Below, piece by piece: positions 12,174 to 24,635 of a stretch of DNA of 64,000 nucleotides. The stretch lies in the NCBI GenBank assembly GCA_963969595.1, contig OZ018408.1, positions 12,273,823 through 12,337,822 on the forward strand, in the 5' to 3' direction. Every line of letters begins with the position of its first letter. Within the stretch, counting starts at the first letter, position 1. The translations under genes were made by a program, and so were the position numbers. This DNA comes from Neckera pumila. Lineage: Eukaryota; Streptophyta; Bryopsida; Hypnales; Neckeraceae. The notes below the pieces were generated by a model. The model searched no databases. It was not told the DNA's origin and saw only the letters and a program-made list of their open reading frames with translations.

Positions 12174-12869
12174 GATTCTCTTAGAATGCATTTTTTGGAC
12201 ACCGTGTGAATAAATTTCTAAAGTGCTAAGAATAGGTGTACCCAAAAGTGATCATAGTCATATGAACAATGGGAGTATATTTTAGGCAAGAAGATCCATT
12301 GTGTGATTTTAGGAAGTGTGCTATTTTAGGTCTAGTTGCCTTATCAGTTGGATTCTGGAAAGAACTAGTATTAGTGCTCAGTCCTCTTATTTGTGTGATT
12401 TTAGGTGTAGTTACCTTATAAGTTGGATTTTGGGAAGAACTAGTTTTTTTTTTTATTAGTGCTCAGTCCTCTTATTGTATTGTAGGGAGCCAAATTATTG
12501 CTGTCTGCATGGTATAATACTGTAGAAAGGGAGCTTTTGGATGGGTTATCACCCAAAATAGACACCATCTATGGCAATTAGCGTTTGGGATATTTTTTCA
12601 GTTTTAACTGCTATTTTTCTTCAATTCCCATATTGAAGCAGTTTTTCAAGAACTGAGTTTTTTTTTTTCTTTATTTCTCACTCCAAATACAAATTTTATA
12701 GATTTTTCCACCCTATTTTTTTCAATGTTTTTAAATTGCAACTAGTTTTTTTTTCAATTCCACCAGCTAATAAGAATGGTATAATGTGAAGCTTTGTCCT
12801 AGATAAACAATAAGATTAATTTATTGATCAGTCGAATCTGACATCCCCACTTCAACCAAACCCTAACCG
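12174..12869. other. Intergenic, imperfect direct repeats
   Basis: No gene was seen. There is an imperfect duplication around 12300-12480: a shared block containing GTGATTTTAGG, TTGCCTTATCAGTTGGATT or TTACCTTATAAGTTGGATT, and GTGCTCAGTCCTCTTATT. Confidence 0.5.
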
Positions 12870-13783
12870 CGTTGTATAGTGTGAATACGGTTGTAGATAG
12901 GATTTGAAAATTGATACAAAGATAGAATTGAAAACTAGGGTTGTAGATAGGATTCGAAAATTGATGCGATAGGATTTGAAAGTTGATACAACTATACATA
13001 GAATTTGAAGCTGAAGGTGGGATTGTAGGTAGGATGTAAAAATTGATGCGTTGGAGTTATTGATAGGATTTGAACTGATGCTGTTGTAGCTAGGATTTAA
13101 AAGTTGATGTGGCTATAGATAGAATTTGAAAGTTGGAGGTAGGGTTGTAGATAGGATTTGAAAATTGAAGCAATTGTAGATAGAATTTGAAAGCTAAGGA
13201 TGAGGTTGTAGGTAGGATGTGAAAACAGATGCGTTGCAGTTGTAGAAAGAATTTGAAAGTTGATGAGGCTATAGATAGAATTTAAAAGTTGGGGGTAGGA
13301 TTGTATATAGGTTTTGAAAACTAAAAGAATTGTAGATAAGATTTAAAAGTTGATGTGGCTATAAATAGGTTTTGAAAGCTATGTGGCTATAGATAGAATT
13401 TGAAAAGCTGGTGGTAGAGTTGTAGATAGGATTTAGGGTTGTAGATAGGATTTGAAAACTGAAGTAGTTCTAGATAGAATTTGAAAGCTAAAGGTGGGAT
13501 TGTAGGTAGGATGTGAAAATAGATGCGTTGGAGTTGTAGATAGGATTTGAAATTTAATGAGGCTATAGATAGAATTTAAAAGCTAGGATAGGATTGTAGA
13601 TAGGATTTGAAAATTGAAACAGTTGTAGATATGATTTGAAAGTTGGGGGTGGATTTGTAGGTAGGATGTGAAAATTGATGCGTTAGGGTTGTAGATAGGA
13701 TTTAAAAATTGATGCGGTTGTAGATAGGATTTGAAAATTGATGCTGTTGTAGATAAGATTTGAAGGTTGGAATTGGGTTTGTA
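12870..13783. repeat. Degenerate minisatellite, left arm
   Basis: About 30 variants of a unit built on TTGTAGATAGGATTTGAAA, followed by a variable tail (ATTGATGCGG, GCTAAAGGTGGG and similar), with period mostly about 25-35 bp. The same repeat resumes at 19519 on the far side of the hAT element, so one array was probably split by that insertion. Unit length and tail vary, hence degenerate rather than satellite-like. Confidence 0.85.
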
Positions 13784-13791
13784 GACAACAT

Positions 13792-15365
13792 CAATGTTTT
13801 TTTGGGATTTAGGGGTGGGTGTTGGTTTCTCTCCAGGGACCGAATGTGGACAAGCCTACTGGCTTTTTTCAAAATTTAATTTGGGATTTTTTGAATTAAG
13901 GCATTGGCTTTTTATTTTTTTTTGGGCCTTCAAATTTTATGTCCTTGGCCACTTCAAATTTTGGGTTGTCGCACGATGTGGCCATGGAGGATTTTAATGT
14001 GTGCAAATTTTGGCTACACAATGCGCCTTTTGGAATTGGTTCAAGCTGCCTTTCATTTTTTAGGGGGGAATTTTGAAGCGAATTTAGCGACAAATAGCAA
14101 ACATTGAACATGTAAATGGCGATTTTAGGAGTACGAACAACAACTTTGAATAAATTGCTCCTGGCTCCCTTTGCTCTACATGTCACAAAATAGGACCTGC
14201 AAAACAAACACACGGACTCCGATGCCTAATTTAGTGCAATGCTCAAAACATTCACAATGGAGTTTGAAGGTTTAGTGTGCTTCACCTCATATAGAAAAAG
14301 ACTCTTAGAGAAGAAGTTCACTTCAGGCAAACCGTTAGTGCTTACAAGCTGTCAACATGTTATTTGCACACCCGCATGGTTAGGCATTGTTACACAAGCA
14401 TGTTCACCAACTGAGCATTAAATCATTTAGTAAACATATTACTGCTTATAAAATTTGCGATAGTAGAAGGCAAGAGATGCATTTACACGTATACCAGTGG
14501 GCCATTGGGACTGCTGAGGAGAGAATCCCAAAGACAAAGAGAGTCCGCGAAGTTGAACTCTTAAGTTAGCAGCAATGTGATCCACCTAAAGGCGTAAAAT
14601 TGAGGATTAACCTGTGCACATACAGCAGAAATTAGTTCCTTGAGTTTCCAACCTTCATGCCAAAAAGCTTAAAGGAAGACGGGATGATTTTGACACTTTG
14701 AATAATCTGTCATCAAATAACTAGTGCTAATAAATATTAAACCTCTTGTCAACTATAAAAGAAGAGGATACAAATTCATAGCAAGCTTTAACTATTTACT
14801 AATGTTGCTACATTGTTTATAAAAGAGTACACGCATGATCAGGCAACTGTGTCAAAGTACCTTGGACGTGATCTCTAAGTGCCTCCATCACTCCTCATCA
14901 TGGCGTCGTAGCAACTGAGTCATTTGTGAAATAGTGGATCGAATCCCCACAACACTATTGTCAATTTGTTGACAAAATCGCTCAACATCTCCACAAAGCA
15001 GAAAAACGAATCTTCCTCTACGTGATCCTAAGCACCACAAACAAAAATGGTCTTCACAGCAAATTTCAAATACATTAATGCTCACAGTTTGTAGCTCTCA
15101 TCAGAGATTGCAATCAAATGAGCAAGTAGTCAGCTGGACAGAGACAAAATAAAAAACGTGTTCCAGAAAAGCACTACAATTTAGCGTGGAGAATCCATGA
15201 AGTCACAACTAAAACTAAGGTGCAACAACAAATCCAGTAGAGCTAAAAGACTAAAAGACTATCACCTGCTTGCTCTATTGAATACCTATACTGGCCAAAA
15301 CTGGCTACCTTGCACTATCTCCGCCATCTGCAAAATTTGTGCAAGTATGTCAAGCAGGACCTGTG
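13792..15365. other. hAT element 3' non-coding part
   Basis: This is sequence downstream of the transposase stop (minus-strand sense) out to the left terminus. Several short frames exist on both strands, but none shows a family motif. It holds AT-rich subterminal sequence between about 13790 and 14130. Confidence 0.4.
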
Positions 15366-18300
15366 TCACGCTAATACACTATAATGTTGATGCTCAATAG
15401 CTATTAACCACTGCTTGAAGTAGTCATCATAGGGAAAGTTCTTCAAGCTATAGACACTTTGGCAATGCATGCCCACAACAACACCAAGGTGTTGATCGAG
15501 CCAATTGCGGAGCCTATCCTTCAAAAAGGACAATGTGGAGAAAGTGTGCTCATCCTCCACGCTGTCAAGAACGTGAACCATGGCAATCTGTGCCAACTTG
15601 ATGTACTCTCCGAAGTGCTTCCCTAGTGCCGAATTGGCATCCAAAGTTTTCCAGAGCTTAGTGAGTGGGTTCACCAATTGATGTGCAAGAGCATTCAGCG
15701 ATGACATCTGCATGGCTGCGTGAGCATTGGCTATCATTGCGATTTTGAAAAGGGGTTGCTCTAACTCCAATAGGAATTTGTCTAGCATAGCAGGAACAAG
15801 TCTTTTGTTCTCTCCCTCACCAATCCACTTAGGCTCACAGTAAAAGTTCCATATGACGTCTAGGTGCTTGCGGAATGAGGTTGCGCAATCCCCTTGCAAC
15901 CAATACTGCGGGTATACAACTCCCAGGGCATCCATCAAGCCATGGTCAAGGAACTTGCTCACCATCTCATCCATGAGCTTACCTGCAGCCTTTGCACCCC
16001 AAAAAACAAAAGAGTTAGTAAGGCAGCCCTAACAGAGAAGCACTCTACGAGTTCCAGTACAAGCAAGCATAACTCAAAACATGGAGATATACTTCAAAAT
16101 TTGCTTGCAACAGTGGCAACGCTGCAAGTAGAACAAAAATAACAGGATTCGAATGACAGCTTTACAAAGAGATTATTACTTGGAGATTATTACAGCAGAG
16201 AGTATTACAAATCCCCTGGCTTCAATTCCTTGAACCTGAAGCGGCACTCAAACCCAGGTTCCTAGCACTAAAACCAGGATTCCATCGACATCAAGAACCA
16301 AGCTAACTTCACTCGCATAGCCCTCAACCATTCAAAGCTTCTTTCATACATACGTAAAACAACTCTAGCTAAACAGCAGCGTTAAGTACAAAGAGTCCTT
16401 ACAGCCACAGACTTACAAAACAAAAAGCTCAACATTACTCACAATAATGAAAGAAATGGAACAATGAAAATGTAAAGTAAACAAAGCACCGAACTTACCT
16501 TTGCAATCATTCTACACTGTAGCAATAATTGCCGCATAACCCTCCCAGTTCACCATATTGCCATCATGAAGGGCATACAGTGACTGTCCACCTACCACAA
16601 AACACAAACTCTCATACGGCAAGTTCAAGTTAGCCTCCCACTTCATGAGAATTTGCTCGTAAGAGCATTGCACAACCTGGTTAAATGCATGAAACTCATC
16701 CTTGCAGAAGGTTGTGTCGACATTCCAGTAATAAGTGAATAGGCTGCTTTGGTATGTGCCAAGTGCCCCCACAAAATCACAAATGAATGCATCATGCTTT
16801 TAAGCCCACTGAATCAAATTATCAACAGCCTCTAGCATTGGCAACATTGCCAACATTCCAAGCAAGACATAGGGGTCTATCAGGAGAGCAAGATTTGCCT
16901 GCACCCACAAAAAGCCCCCAAGAAATGAACAGACACCTCCAATGGAATAAAGAAGCAAGCAAGCAGACAAAAACAATTCCAAAAAGTGAATGACAAACTT
17001 ACTTTTACTTCATAAAATATGGAATTCAAAGAAAGAATGCAAAAACAACTATATGAATAGGAAGAAGAGAAGGAAACTTACCCTAGACTTTTGCCCCCAC
17101 TTCCTGTCATCCTTGTCTACAAGCATCATGGCAATAACACCTTTATACTCTACCAAGAGCCTTCTAATTGGTCCAAGGCAACTCATCTAATGTATTTTGA
17201 CATTCTTGAGCATCTTCAAGCCTTTGGACTCAAGCTGCATTGCCAAATTTCGGAATTTGGCCGCCTTTTTGGGAGAATGTGCAAATTTGGCGTGAGTCAT
17301 TCGGAGAACCTCTTCCACAGCATGCATCACCGTCAATGAAGATAGTGACTGGGCAGCTAAATTGAGAGGGTGGGCACAACAATGAATATTTGTCGCAAAA
17401 GGAGCAAACTTTTCCTTGATTTGCGTGTTGACACCCAACTTCAATCTCCGGAAAGTGCTGACCCCGTCTGCTCCAAAGCATAGCAGCTTCTCTGCTAGTT
17501 CATCATTTGTGACACCACCCCTGACAGTCACAGCATTTGTAATCACACTCGTCAATTTGTTAGCTGTAGCACCGTCAGAATCCATCTTTTGAATTGAGAG
17601 AAGTAGAGGCACGCGGCACCAGTTGACCATGACATAGGCGTGAATTGCGAGCCAACTAATATTGTCGCAAGTGGTTGTCTCATCTGCGGAAAGAGCAAAG
17701 TAGGTGGCATTGGATACCAACGTCTTAATCTTCTCCTTGACAAAGTCAAAGATATGCTCCGCCATGACCCAGCCAGAGCCGTCAACCCAGTGTTTACAAG
17801 GAAGTTCAGGGACTTCAAGGAACTCGTAGAGCTCAAATCTAGCCTTGAACTCAGTCATTGGTCTCCCACTTGTAAGCAATTGGAACAATGTGGCAAATTG
17901 CACGCGTTTTCTGCGAGACTTGGACGTGCTACACCCTTGGATGAGTTCAGTCACAGACATGGGACCATGAGCTGCATAAAGCAACATACACTTCTTATGA
18001 ATCTCACATTGGCTGTGTTTCAAAATCATGTCCCATTTAGGAGCCATTTGTATGGCTTTTCCGCGCACTATAGAGCAAGGCCGACACCGGACCAAATGCA
18101 GGGACACCATCTTCCGCTAAGATTGCCTCGCCCAAGGCTCCTTCGCCGCCCACTCAGTGTGAAACTTGCGGTGGAAGATATAATTTTTCTTCAATTTTGT
18201 CATATTGCTTGCGGAAGATGGTTCCGCAGCACTTGCACCCTTTAGTTTCCCGTTTTTGCTCTTCCTCTTCTTCCCAGCACGCAATGGAGGCTCCACAAAA

Positions 18301-18773
18301 GCCTCATTGTCTGAATCCACCATTTCATCATCGCTCAAGTCCAAATCAAAGTTGGAATTTGAAGTAGCCTTTTCTTCATCTGAGAGAGGGACCACTGTTG
18401 GACACAAGAGAAGGATCTCAGTGTCCATAGACTGAGAAGTTTGAAAATCCGTGTCATTCAAAGGTGCACTAGAAGATCCCGCACCAACCCCTTCGACCTC
18501 ACTACGTTCAAGAGGACCACGATTCAACGAGTTCCTACTCGACGAGAAATAACTTCGCATTGTCGCACCAGACCTTGCTCTCTTTCTTGCCTCCACCTTG
18601 AGCGCTTGCTTGGAAGCTTGAGCCTTCCGTTCAACTGCCTTTGTCTGCTGTTGCAACCAATCCAATTTGCGCTTATGTCTCTCTGTCATCTTTGTGTCAG
18701 TCTTCCCCTTCGCCTTGGCCGAGCCAGCAACACCAACGTCCACAGGAGCAGAAGAGGAGTCTGCCATCTCCAA
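15366..18773 (-). pseudogene. hAT transposase (DUF4371/hAT C-terminal type), three exons, four nonsense codons
   Basis: Exons on the minus strand are 18773-17082, 16898-16499 and 15982-15366. The introns have GTAAGT donors and CAG acceptors and the phases agree, giving about 902 codons. The N-terminus is low-complexity and basic. A TTF/BED-like zinc-binding part follows (KFHTEW, RCRPCS, PKWDMILKHSQCEIHKK), then the catalytic-core region with ALSADETTT, CFGADGVSTF and CAHPLNLAAQ, and the C-terminal hAT dimerisation region (DSVEDEHTFSTLSFLK). Frame is kept throughout except for stops at 18119-18117 (TAG), 17189-17187 (TAG), 16802-16800 (TAA) and 16514-16512 (TAG). The 17189 stop sits where the second copy in this window has Trp. 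No indel is needed, so loss of function looks recent. No active protein is expected unless the stops are bypassed or are sequence errors. Confidence 0.85.
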
Positions 18774-19510
18774 GAACCCTAAAACACTCGAGACAGACTA
18801 ATACCCAATACCTGATGCAATTTTTGCATAACAATACAAAATTTCCAAACCCCAAGAAGATCGTAGCATCAACAAGCTAGCTCAACGGAGTTGAGAACAA
18901 GGATCTGGGTTTGCAATTTGAATTGCATGCTACATCTAAAACCTTGCATTTCACTCTCTTTCACCACCCTCCACGATCGCCCAATTCAAAGGGAGACATA
19001 ATTGCAAAGAGGTTCAAATAATTTGGCCACACCCTACACCGAGTGGTGTTCAATGTGGTGTCCTGAGAATTATTGAAAAAACTAAGTGGCTGTGAATGCA
19101 CTCAGCAAAATCTCACGTTGGTGCTCTGAAACACTAACTCGTCGCGAAGTGAGCTACAACATAGGTACAGACACAGCGATGGTGGCGCTCCAGGACTTCA
19201 ATGCAGCAGAGAGGTGGCTTTGAAGAAGCTGAGAGTGGGAGAGAAGGTGGCGATGGAATGTGCAAAGACAAGACGGCATGACGCAAAACAGGCTGTGCAA
19301 CGGGAAAGTGGAAAGCGACAATGCGAGTGGCGCTAGCGACATGAGGGTCATTTCAAAGACTGTTCCCTGTGTAATTTGCACCGGGACCTTCAACCGCGCT
19401 TGGCTTTGGGCGATTTTTGGCTTTTTCCCTTGTATTTTTCCTATAAGCTTGGTGCTGGCTAAAAAAAATTTGGTGCTATTTAGCACCAAATCGCCAAAAA
19501 ACACACACTG
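18774..19510. other. hAT element 5' region and right terminus
   Basis: Probable promoter/5' leader of the transposase. Near the end lies a subterminal hairpin: TTTGGTGCTA, then TTTAGCACCAAA, with GGTGCTGGCTAAA further in. Related GGTGCTA blocks occur in the small insertion at 30813-31076. Confidence 0.45.
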
Positions 19511-19518
19511 GACAATAT

Positions 19519-19800
19519 GTGGAAATTGATGTAGTTGTAGATAGGATTTGAAAGTTGGAGGTGGGCCGTTGAATTGTAGATAGGATTTGAAAACCAATTT
19601 AATTGTAGATAAGTTACGAAAGCTAGGGTAGGATTGTAGATAGGATTTTAAAATTGATTTTGAAACCAAAGTCAATGCTATAGTCTCTGTCTAAAGAAAA
19701 AACCTACAATAAATGTAGTTGTGAATGTGGTTGTAGGTAGGATTTGAAAATTGTCTTGTGAATGCAGTTATAAATAGGATTTGAAAGCTTAGATTCAAAA
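19519..19800. repeat. Degenerate minisatellite, right arm
   Basis: Units based on TTGTAGATAGGATTTGAAA continue directly after the hAT right end (19530, 19573, 19632, 19730 and others). Same family as 12870-13783. Confidence 0.8.
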
Positions 19801-20241
19801 AACAAAATTGGTGCCATAGTCACTCCAAGGACAGAGCCAACAATGAACTAACAGGTTATTCACCCTCAATATTGTATGGCAACCTTTGTCCACTTGTTCT
19901 AAGCAAGACTTTTAGGTTGAAAGCATTTTTTTTTATTAGAAGTACATATCAATATAATAAAAAATGGTATTATAGAATAGATATGTATATATAAAGCTGA
20001 TTATAAATTCATCCATCTTAAAATGTGGCATAAAAAACAAAGCCCAAGGTGATTGCAAGAAACACTTACACTATTTGTTGCATTTTTTATTCTAGCGTTT
20101 TAGTACTTTTGATACTACAAGTCACCTTGAATGCTATTGGGGGCATGGAACATGAAATTTGAATGGTTGATTGGATTTCAGATCTACTATTTTGACAACT
20201 TCTGGTGTACATCATTGAATGGCTAAGGTAGATGGCAAAAC

Positions 20242-20933
20242 TTAATTCCTAAAGGACCAAACGATGTTTTTTTGGCAACATAGCAATTTTGGACAGCTTA
20301 CTATGAATGGAGATTTTATTTTTTTTCTTTAAAATTTTCACACAACATGTGTCCAAGGAGTAGGTTTAAGGCCCAACAATTTCAAAACTTCTGACTATAT
20401 GATTAAAAAGTTATAGGATGATATGTCATTTTCAATGGTGGTAGCTCAAACTTTTTCTAAAAAATCACTTTAAAAAAAAAAAAAAATCTGAAATTGGTCC
20501 TTTAGATTTACATATTTAGTGTTTTGAATCATTCTCTACTTCTTTATATTTACTACTTTTTCCTATATGTTGTACAATTCCAAATAATTTGAAAATTTTC
20601 AAGCCTGTAGCCAACTTGAATTGAAGAATGATTCCAAAGAGTTACCACCATTTTGGACATGTTTTCATATAAATGTGACCTTGTAAAGTGCAGCTGCCCA
20701 ATTTTTTGCAGGGACAAAAAAAGCATTTTTGTCAATTCAAACACTATTAGCTTGCAATCTACATAGTGAAAAATTCTGAAATTTTTCTACATCTTTTCAA
20801 ACCAGTGCACTACAAGATCCTACGGATACATGTGTCCAAAAATGTTTTTTTTCTAAAATTTGGTACTTGTACTAGAAATGACAGTTTTGGAGTAATTTGG
20901 GTGAAAACACAGTCAAAAACCTTTAGGGATTAA
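20242..20933. mobile_element. TTAA-flanked TIR element (copy B)
   Basis: The left border is TTAA-TTCCTAAAGG and the right border CCTTTAGGGA-TTAA (20930-20933). The interior is the reverse complement of copy A over several hundred bp (ACACAACATGTGTCCAAGGA; TGATTAAAAAGTTATAGGAT). It is non-coding. TTAA at both borders supports insertion with TTAA duplication. Confidence 0.75.
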
Positions 20934-22590
20934 TTTTCAATAAAATAATTCACATTGACAAATTGCCTCCAATATAGGCCCCAATCAATACTATGGATAC
21001 CCTAAAATACTATTTTTTGCTGCAAGGTACAATTTATGCCAAATAATGAAACTTCAACATTTCTAATATTAAATTTAGAAAATGAACTCAAAAATTTTAT
21101 TTTAAAAGTGGCCATTGTTGTGCAAAGAAGGAAGATCAAAGCTAAAACTAAAAAGTATTTTTTAATTCAATATAAATTCAACCTAAATATAGCTAACATA
21201 TATTCAAAATTCAATCTCACCTTTTAAAATAATTTTGAGAAACAAAAAAAATAATGGAAGAACATTTTAAATTGCTATAGGAAGCTTACTTCTAAACTTT
21301 ATGTTCATTCAATCATTTTTGCAATACTTATGGCACAAAACAACTTCCATAGTGAATATGTGACGGAAAATAGGACAAGTATTTCTTGTGATCGCCTCCA
21401 ATGTATTTTATTATATCTCATTTGATTAATTGCAACCTTGCAAATTCACATGACCAATCTATTTCATTGAAGTCTTTCTTAGTTTGTCTTGTGATTGAAA
21501 ATAGAAGATAGAAAAATAAAAAATAGGATGAAAGCTCAAAATCCTTCTTCATTTTGTTACATTTGTCAACATTTGAAAAGGCAGCCTAAGAAAGCTAAGA
21601 GTTTTTGGAAAAAAGTATTTAAAACTAAAATAAAACAAGGATAATTAGAAAAATACTATAAAGATTGTATTCTCAAAATTTTAGGTGTAGTAAAAAGAAT
21701 CTCTAAGAGATGCTTTGAAATTTCAATTTTTTGAAAAAATTGAAACAAAAAAAAAAATAAGACAAAAATTGTTTATTTCTATAAACTTTATAGAGATGAG
21801 ATTTGAAAAAAGGGAACACTTATCACAAGCGCGACTGCAAACACATTCAGTTCACAAAGGTGTGGGCGGCGCGTCGTATATCCGGCTCAAGGGGGTCACT
21901 CCATAAGGAGTTTAAAATACCATGTGCAACAAAGGAGTATTTTTCTAAGGGATATATTGATTTTTCTAAGTATTTAAGTGGTTCCTATTTTTACCTAATT
22001 TCTAATTGAGAGTATTTTATCCTCCCCTATAATTACTTATAATTGGAAAGGGTGGATAATTTTGGAGATCCTTCTTTTGTTATAATGAAAAATAGTAAAG
22101 AAAAAAAGTCAAATACATAGATGAGAGATAAAAACCTTAAGCTTGAAATATGTAAAGATACAAAACCCAAAATGCAAAACAAGCAAAATCATCAATCTGA
22201 ATAAGCCAAAATAAACGGAAATATATGAAACTATGTAATCAGCACAAGTAGAAGAACAGCAGGCTTCAACCACAAAGTAGGAAACTAATGAAATATTTGC
22301 ATGCACAGCAACCACAGCAAGAGTAGGTCCAAAATCAAATGGAAACATAAAGAACCATGCATTCACTACATTAAAGTACACATTGCAAATATACATTGGC
22401 CCACACATGCAAACACACACTGAAGGAGACATCAAAGCATACATTGAAGCACACATAATGAATGACATTCAAGCACACATTTGACCATTTCAGACATACT
22501 TGCAGAAAGAATTTGAATTAGAGAATGACTATGGGCAATCGAGCATGCAAGAATAGAAACACAGAGTTCAAATCCACTGTCAAACTGGAT
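20934..22590. other. AT-rich intergenic sequence
   Basis: No supportable gene. Small frames at 21.0-21.9 kb are Lys/Asn/Phe/Ile-rich, as AT-rich non-coding DNA gives. Around 22.37-22.49 kb there is a CA-rich stretch with repeated ACACATTGAAGCACACAT-like motifs. Confidence 0.5.
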
Positions 22591-22596
22591 CACCCT

Positions 22597-22760
22597 AAAC
22601 TTGCAAAGCAAGATATGCAACATATATATCGCACAAACATATACTTGCAAAGCAAAAAATTGAAACATTTATATGTGACGAATATAGACCTGCAAAGCAA
22701 AAATTGGAGTATATAGATGTGACCAAGACATACTTGCAATGCAAAGCAAAAACTAAAACA
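22597..22760. repeat. Short tandem repeat, ~50-bp period
   Basis: Imperfect units centred on ACTTGCAAAGCAAAAA followed by ACATATA-type tails recur at about 22598, 22645, 22690 and 22734. The Cys/Phe-rich antisense frames here are a by-product of the repeat. Confidence 0.65.
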
Positions 22761-22848
22761 AACATATTTGCCAAAGAGCAAAATGCATAGTACCGCACCA
22801 AAATAAATATGTACATGTATTTAAGACAGAATTTGAAGTACAAAATTG

Positions 22849-22874
22849 CCCCCCCCCCCCCCCCCCCCCCCCCC
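22849..22874. repeat. Poly(C) run of 26
   Basis: Twenty-six consecutive C residues. A homopolymer of G/C in an AT-rich context is uncommon, and its length is the kind of feature most prone to sequencing error. Confidence 0.9.
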
Positions 22875-24019
22875 ATCATGACTAGTTCCTAAAAGCTCTG
22901 TAGACGATTACAAAAGTACCAATCAAATTCAGTTCTGCGGTTGCAATGTCCACAATAGTGGCATCACTAGAAAATTTTAAAAACAAAAAATAGAACTGTG
23001 GAGGAACTAAATCCGCAACCTATCCTCTATAACAATTCCCCAAATGGCTCAAGCCCGCTCAACAAGGGTCACCTAGATGTAGGCTAAGCTACGCTAGTCT
23101 TCATTTGCGCCAACATGAACCTTAAACGGCTCCCAATCATTGGAAAAGATGTCCATAAGTTGACGAAGTTTCCCATTGGTTAAATTGCATAAGGCAGTAA
23201 GGCGCAAACAATCTTAAATGGATGACAACAGTTTCCAAGAGGATGAAAGCCCGCCCAAGTCCTGGTCAAACCTATCCAGTACAAAAGAATTGTTGAGGAT
23301 GCACCAACGTTGATTTTCCTCTACGAAGTTGTACTCAGCCAAGCGGTAAGCATAGGATTTCATGTGGGGAAGGGCCAAGCTACGCCACTTTCGAGAGACG
23401 GTGCCTACCATCATCCTCAGTCGACTAGTGCAACCTCCACCATGAAGCCCAATGTCCTTCCAAGGATCTACAGGAGCAACAAAATCCTAGCCTTCATGGA
23501 ACTTAAATCTGTTTTTTTATTTTGCACCTAGAAGCTTCAAAATCCAAGCTGGTTTACAACATCCCAAGCCTTGAAATAAGAAGCCCTAAAATTAGAAGTC
23601 GTATGCACACAGAAGCTAAACTCCACAACCGATGCTCACAACAAAAACCAGGATGTTGCAATAGTGGAGATAGGGTGCGTTGCGCCCCTAAATCCTAAAC
23701 AAACCAAATTCAATAGGTTTTGGAATGCCCTGACTTTACGAGAACAAACAGCACCAACTGAATCACATTTTCATCCACCTTGTGAAAATGTAACCGAAGT
23801 TTTTCCATTCACACCAAAAAACCAGTAGACTCATAACTAAACCTACTAACAAGAAATACCTTGGATCCATTTCTTGGAGGATATCTTAGATCTAATTTTT
23901 AAAAATATCAGGTATTAAATACCTAGGTATCTTATTTCAAAGTGAAAGTTCATTAATTTCAACACCGTATATTACCTCAAAGTATTTTCTAACTTTTGGA
24001 CATTGTGAATTTATAGCTC
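22875..24019. other. Intergenic sequence before the second hAT copy
   Basis: No gene was identified. The stretch 23040-23520 has balanced composition and a minus-strand frame at 23414-23214 without a recognisable family; it may be decayed N-terminal or leader sequence of the hAT copy that follows. Confidence 0.35.
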
Positions 24020-24635
24020 CTTATATTATGTCGCACATTGTTTGCTACAAAAATCTAAGTGACCCCTCCCCCCCCAAGGTGTCCGACACTATTGCGGACC
24101 AGCTCATTGCAGGCTTGGAAGGTGAAGCAAGTAGAAAGGCAGTACAGTTCTCAACTTTGTTTCAAGTTCTACATTTGGATCGGCCCATGTGCGACTACGA
24201 GCGAGAACAATACTTACTGAGGCACTTAAAGGTTAAGAGAGTTCCTAAAAAGCATTGGTCCAAAACATCAGGGTGGGAAATGAGTGAGGACCTTCATGCT
24301 AGTGAGCTCTCTCCCTTGAAGGTCATCGTGCAATTTGCCAGGTTTGTGTCGATCTCTACTGATGAGGTAACAACAATCAATAACACATTGTGGATTGGTG
24401 TTCATGTATATGCTGTGGATTCTTAGGAAAGAGTCCTTCACCTACTCCATTTGTCTTGTATTTTTGATTGTGGGACTATAGATCACCTCATAGATGTGAT
24501 AATGCAAGTATTACTGGCCAAAAGAGGACTCGGTTGTGACAAAATCACTAGTAAACTTGTGTCCTTTAGGGCAGATGGTGTAAGCACCTTTACAAGACCA
24601 AAAACTGGGGTGTCCACCCAAATTCGTGAAAGATG

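Larger units (their letters stand above)
13792..19510 (-). mobile_element. hAT-superfamily DNA transposon, 5.7 kb, inserted in a minisatellite
   Basis: The left end reads CAATGTTTTTTTGGGATTT. The right end, read inward on the other strand, is CAGTGTGTGTTTTTTGGCGA. Both start CARTGT and share T6GG-SATTT. Flanking octamers GACAACAT (13784-13791) and GACAATAT (19511-19518) match at 7 of 8 positions, fitting the 8-bp duplication made by hAT transposases. The element carries a three-exon hAT transposase on the minus strand. Minisatellite of the same family lies on both sides. Exact ends are inferred from this pairing, not proven. Confidence 0.7.

Noticed and set aside
22595..22879. Minus-strand frame with a Gly run
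   Set aside because: The Gly run is read from poly(C) and the rest from a tandem repeat.
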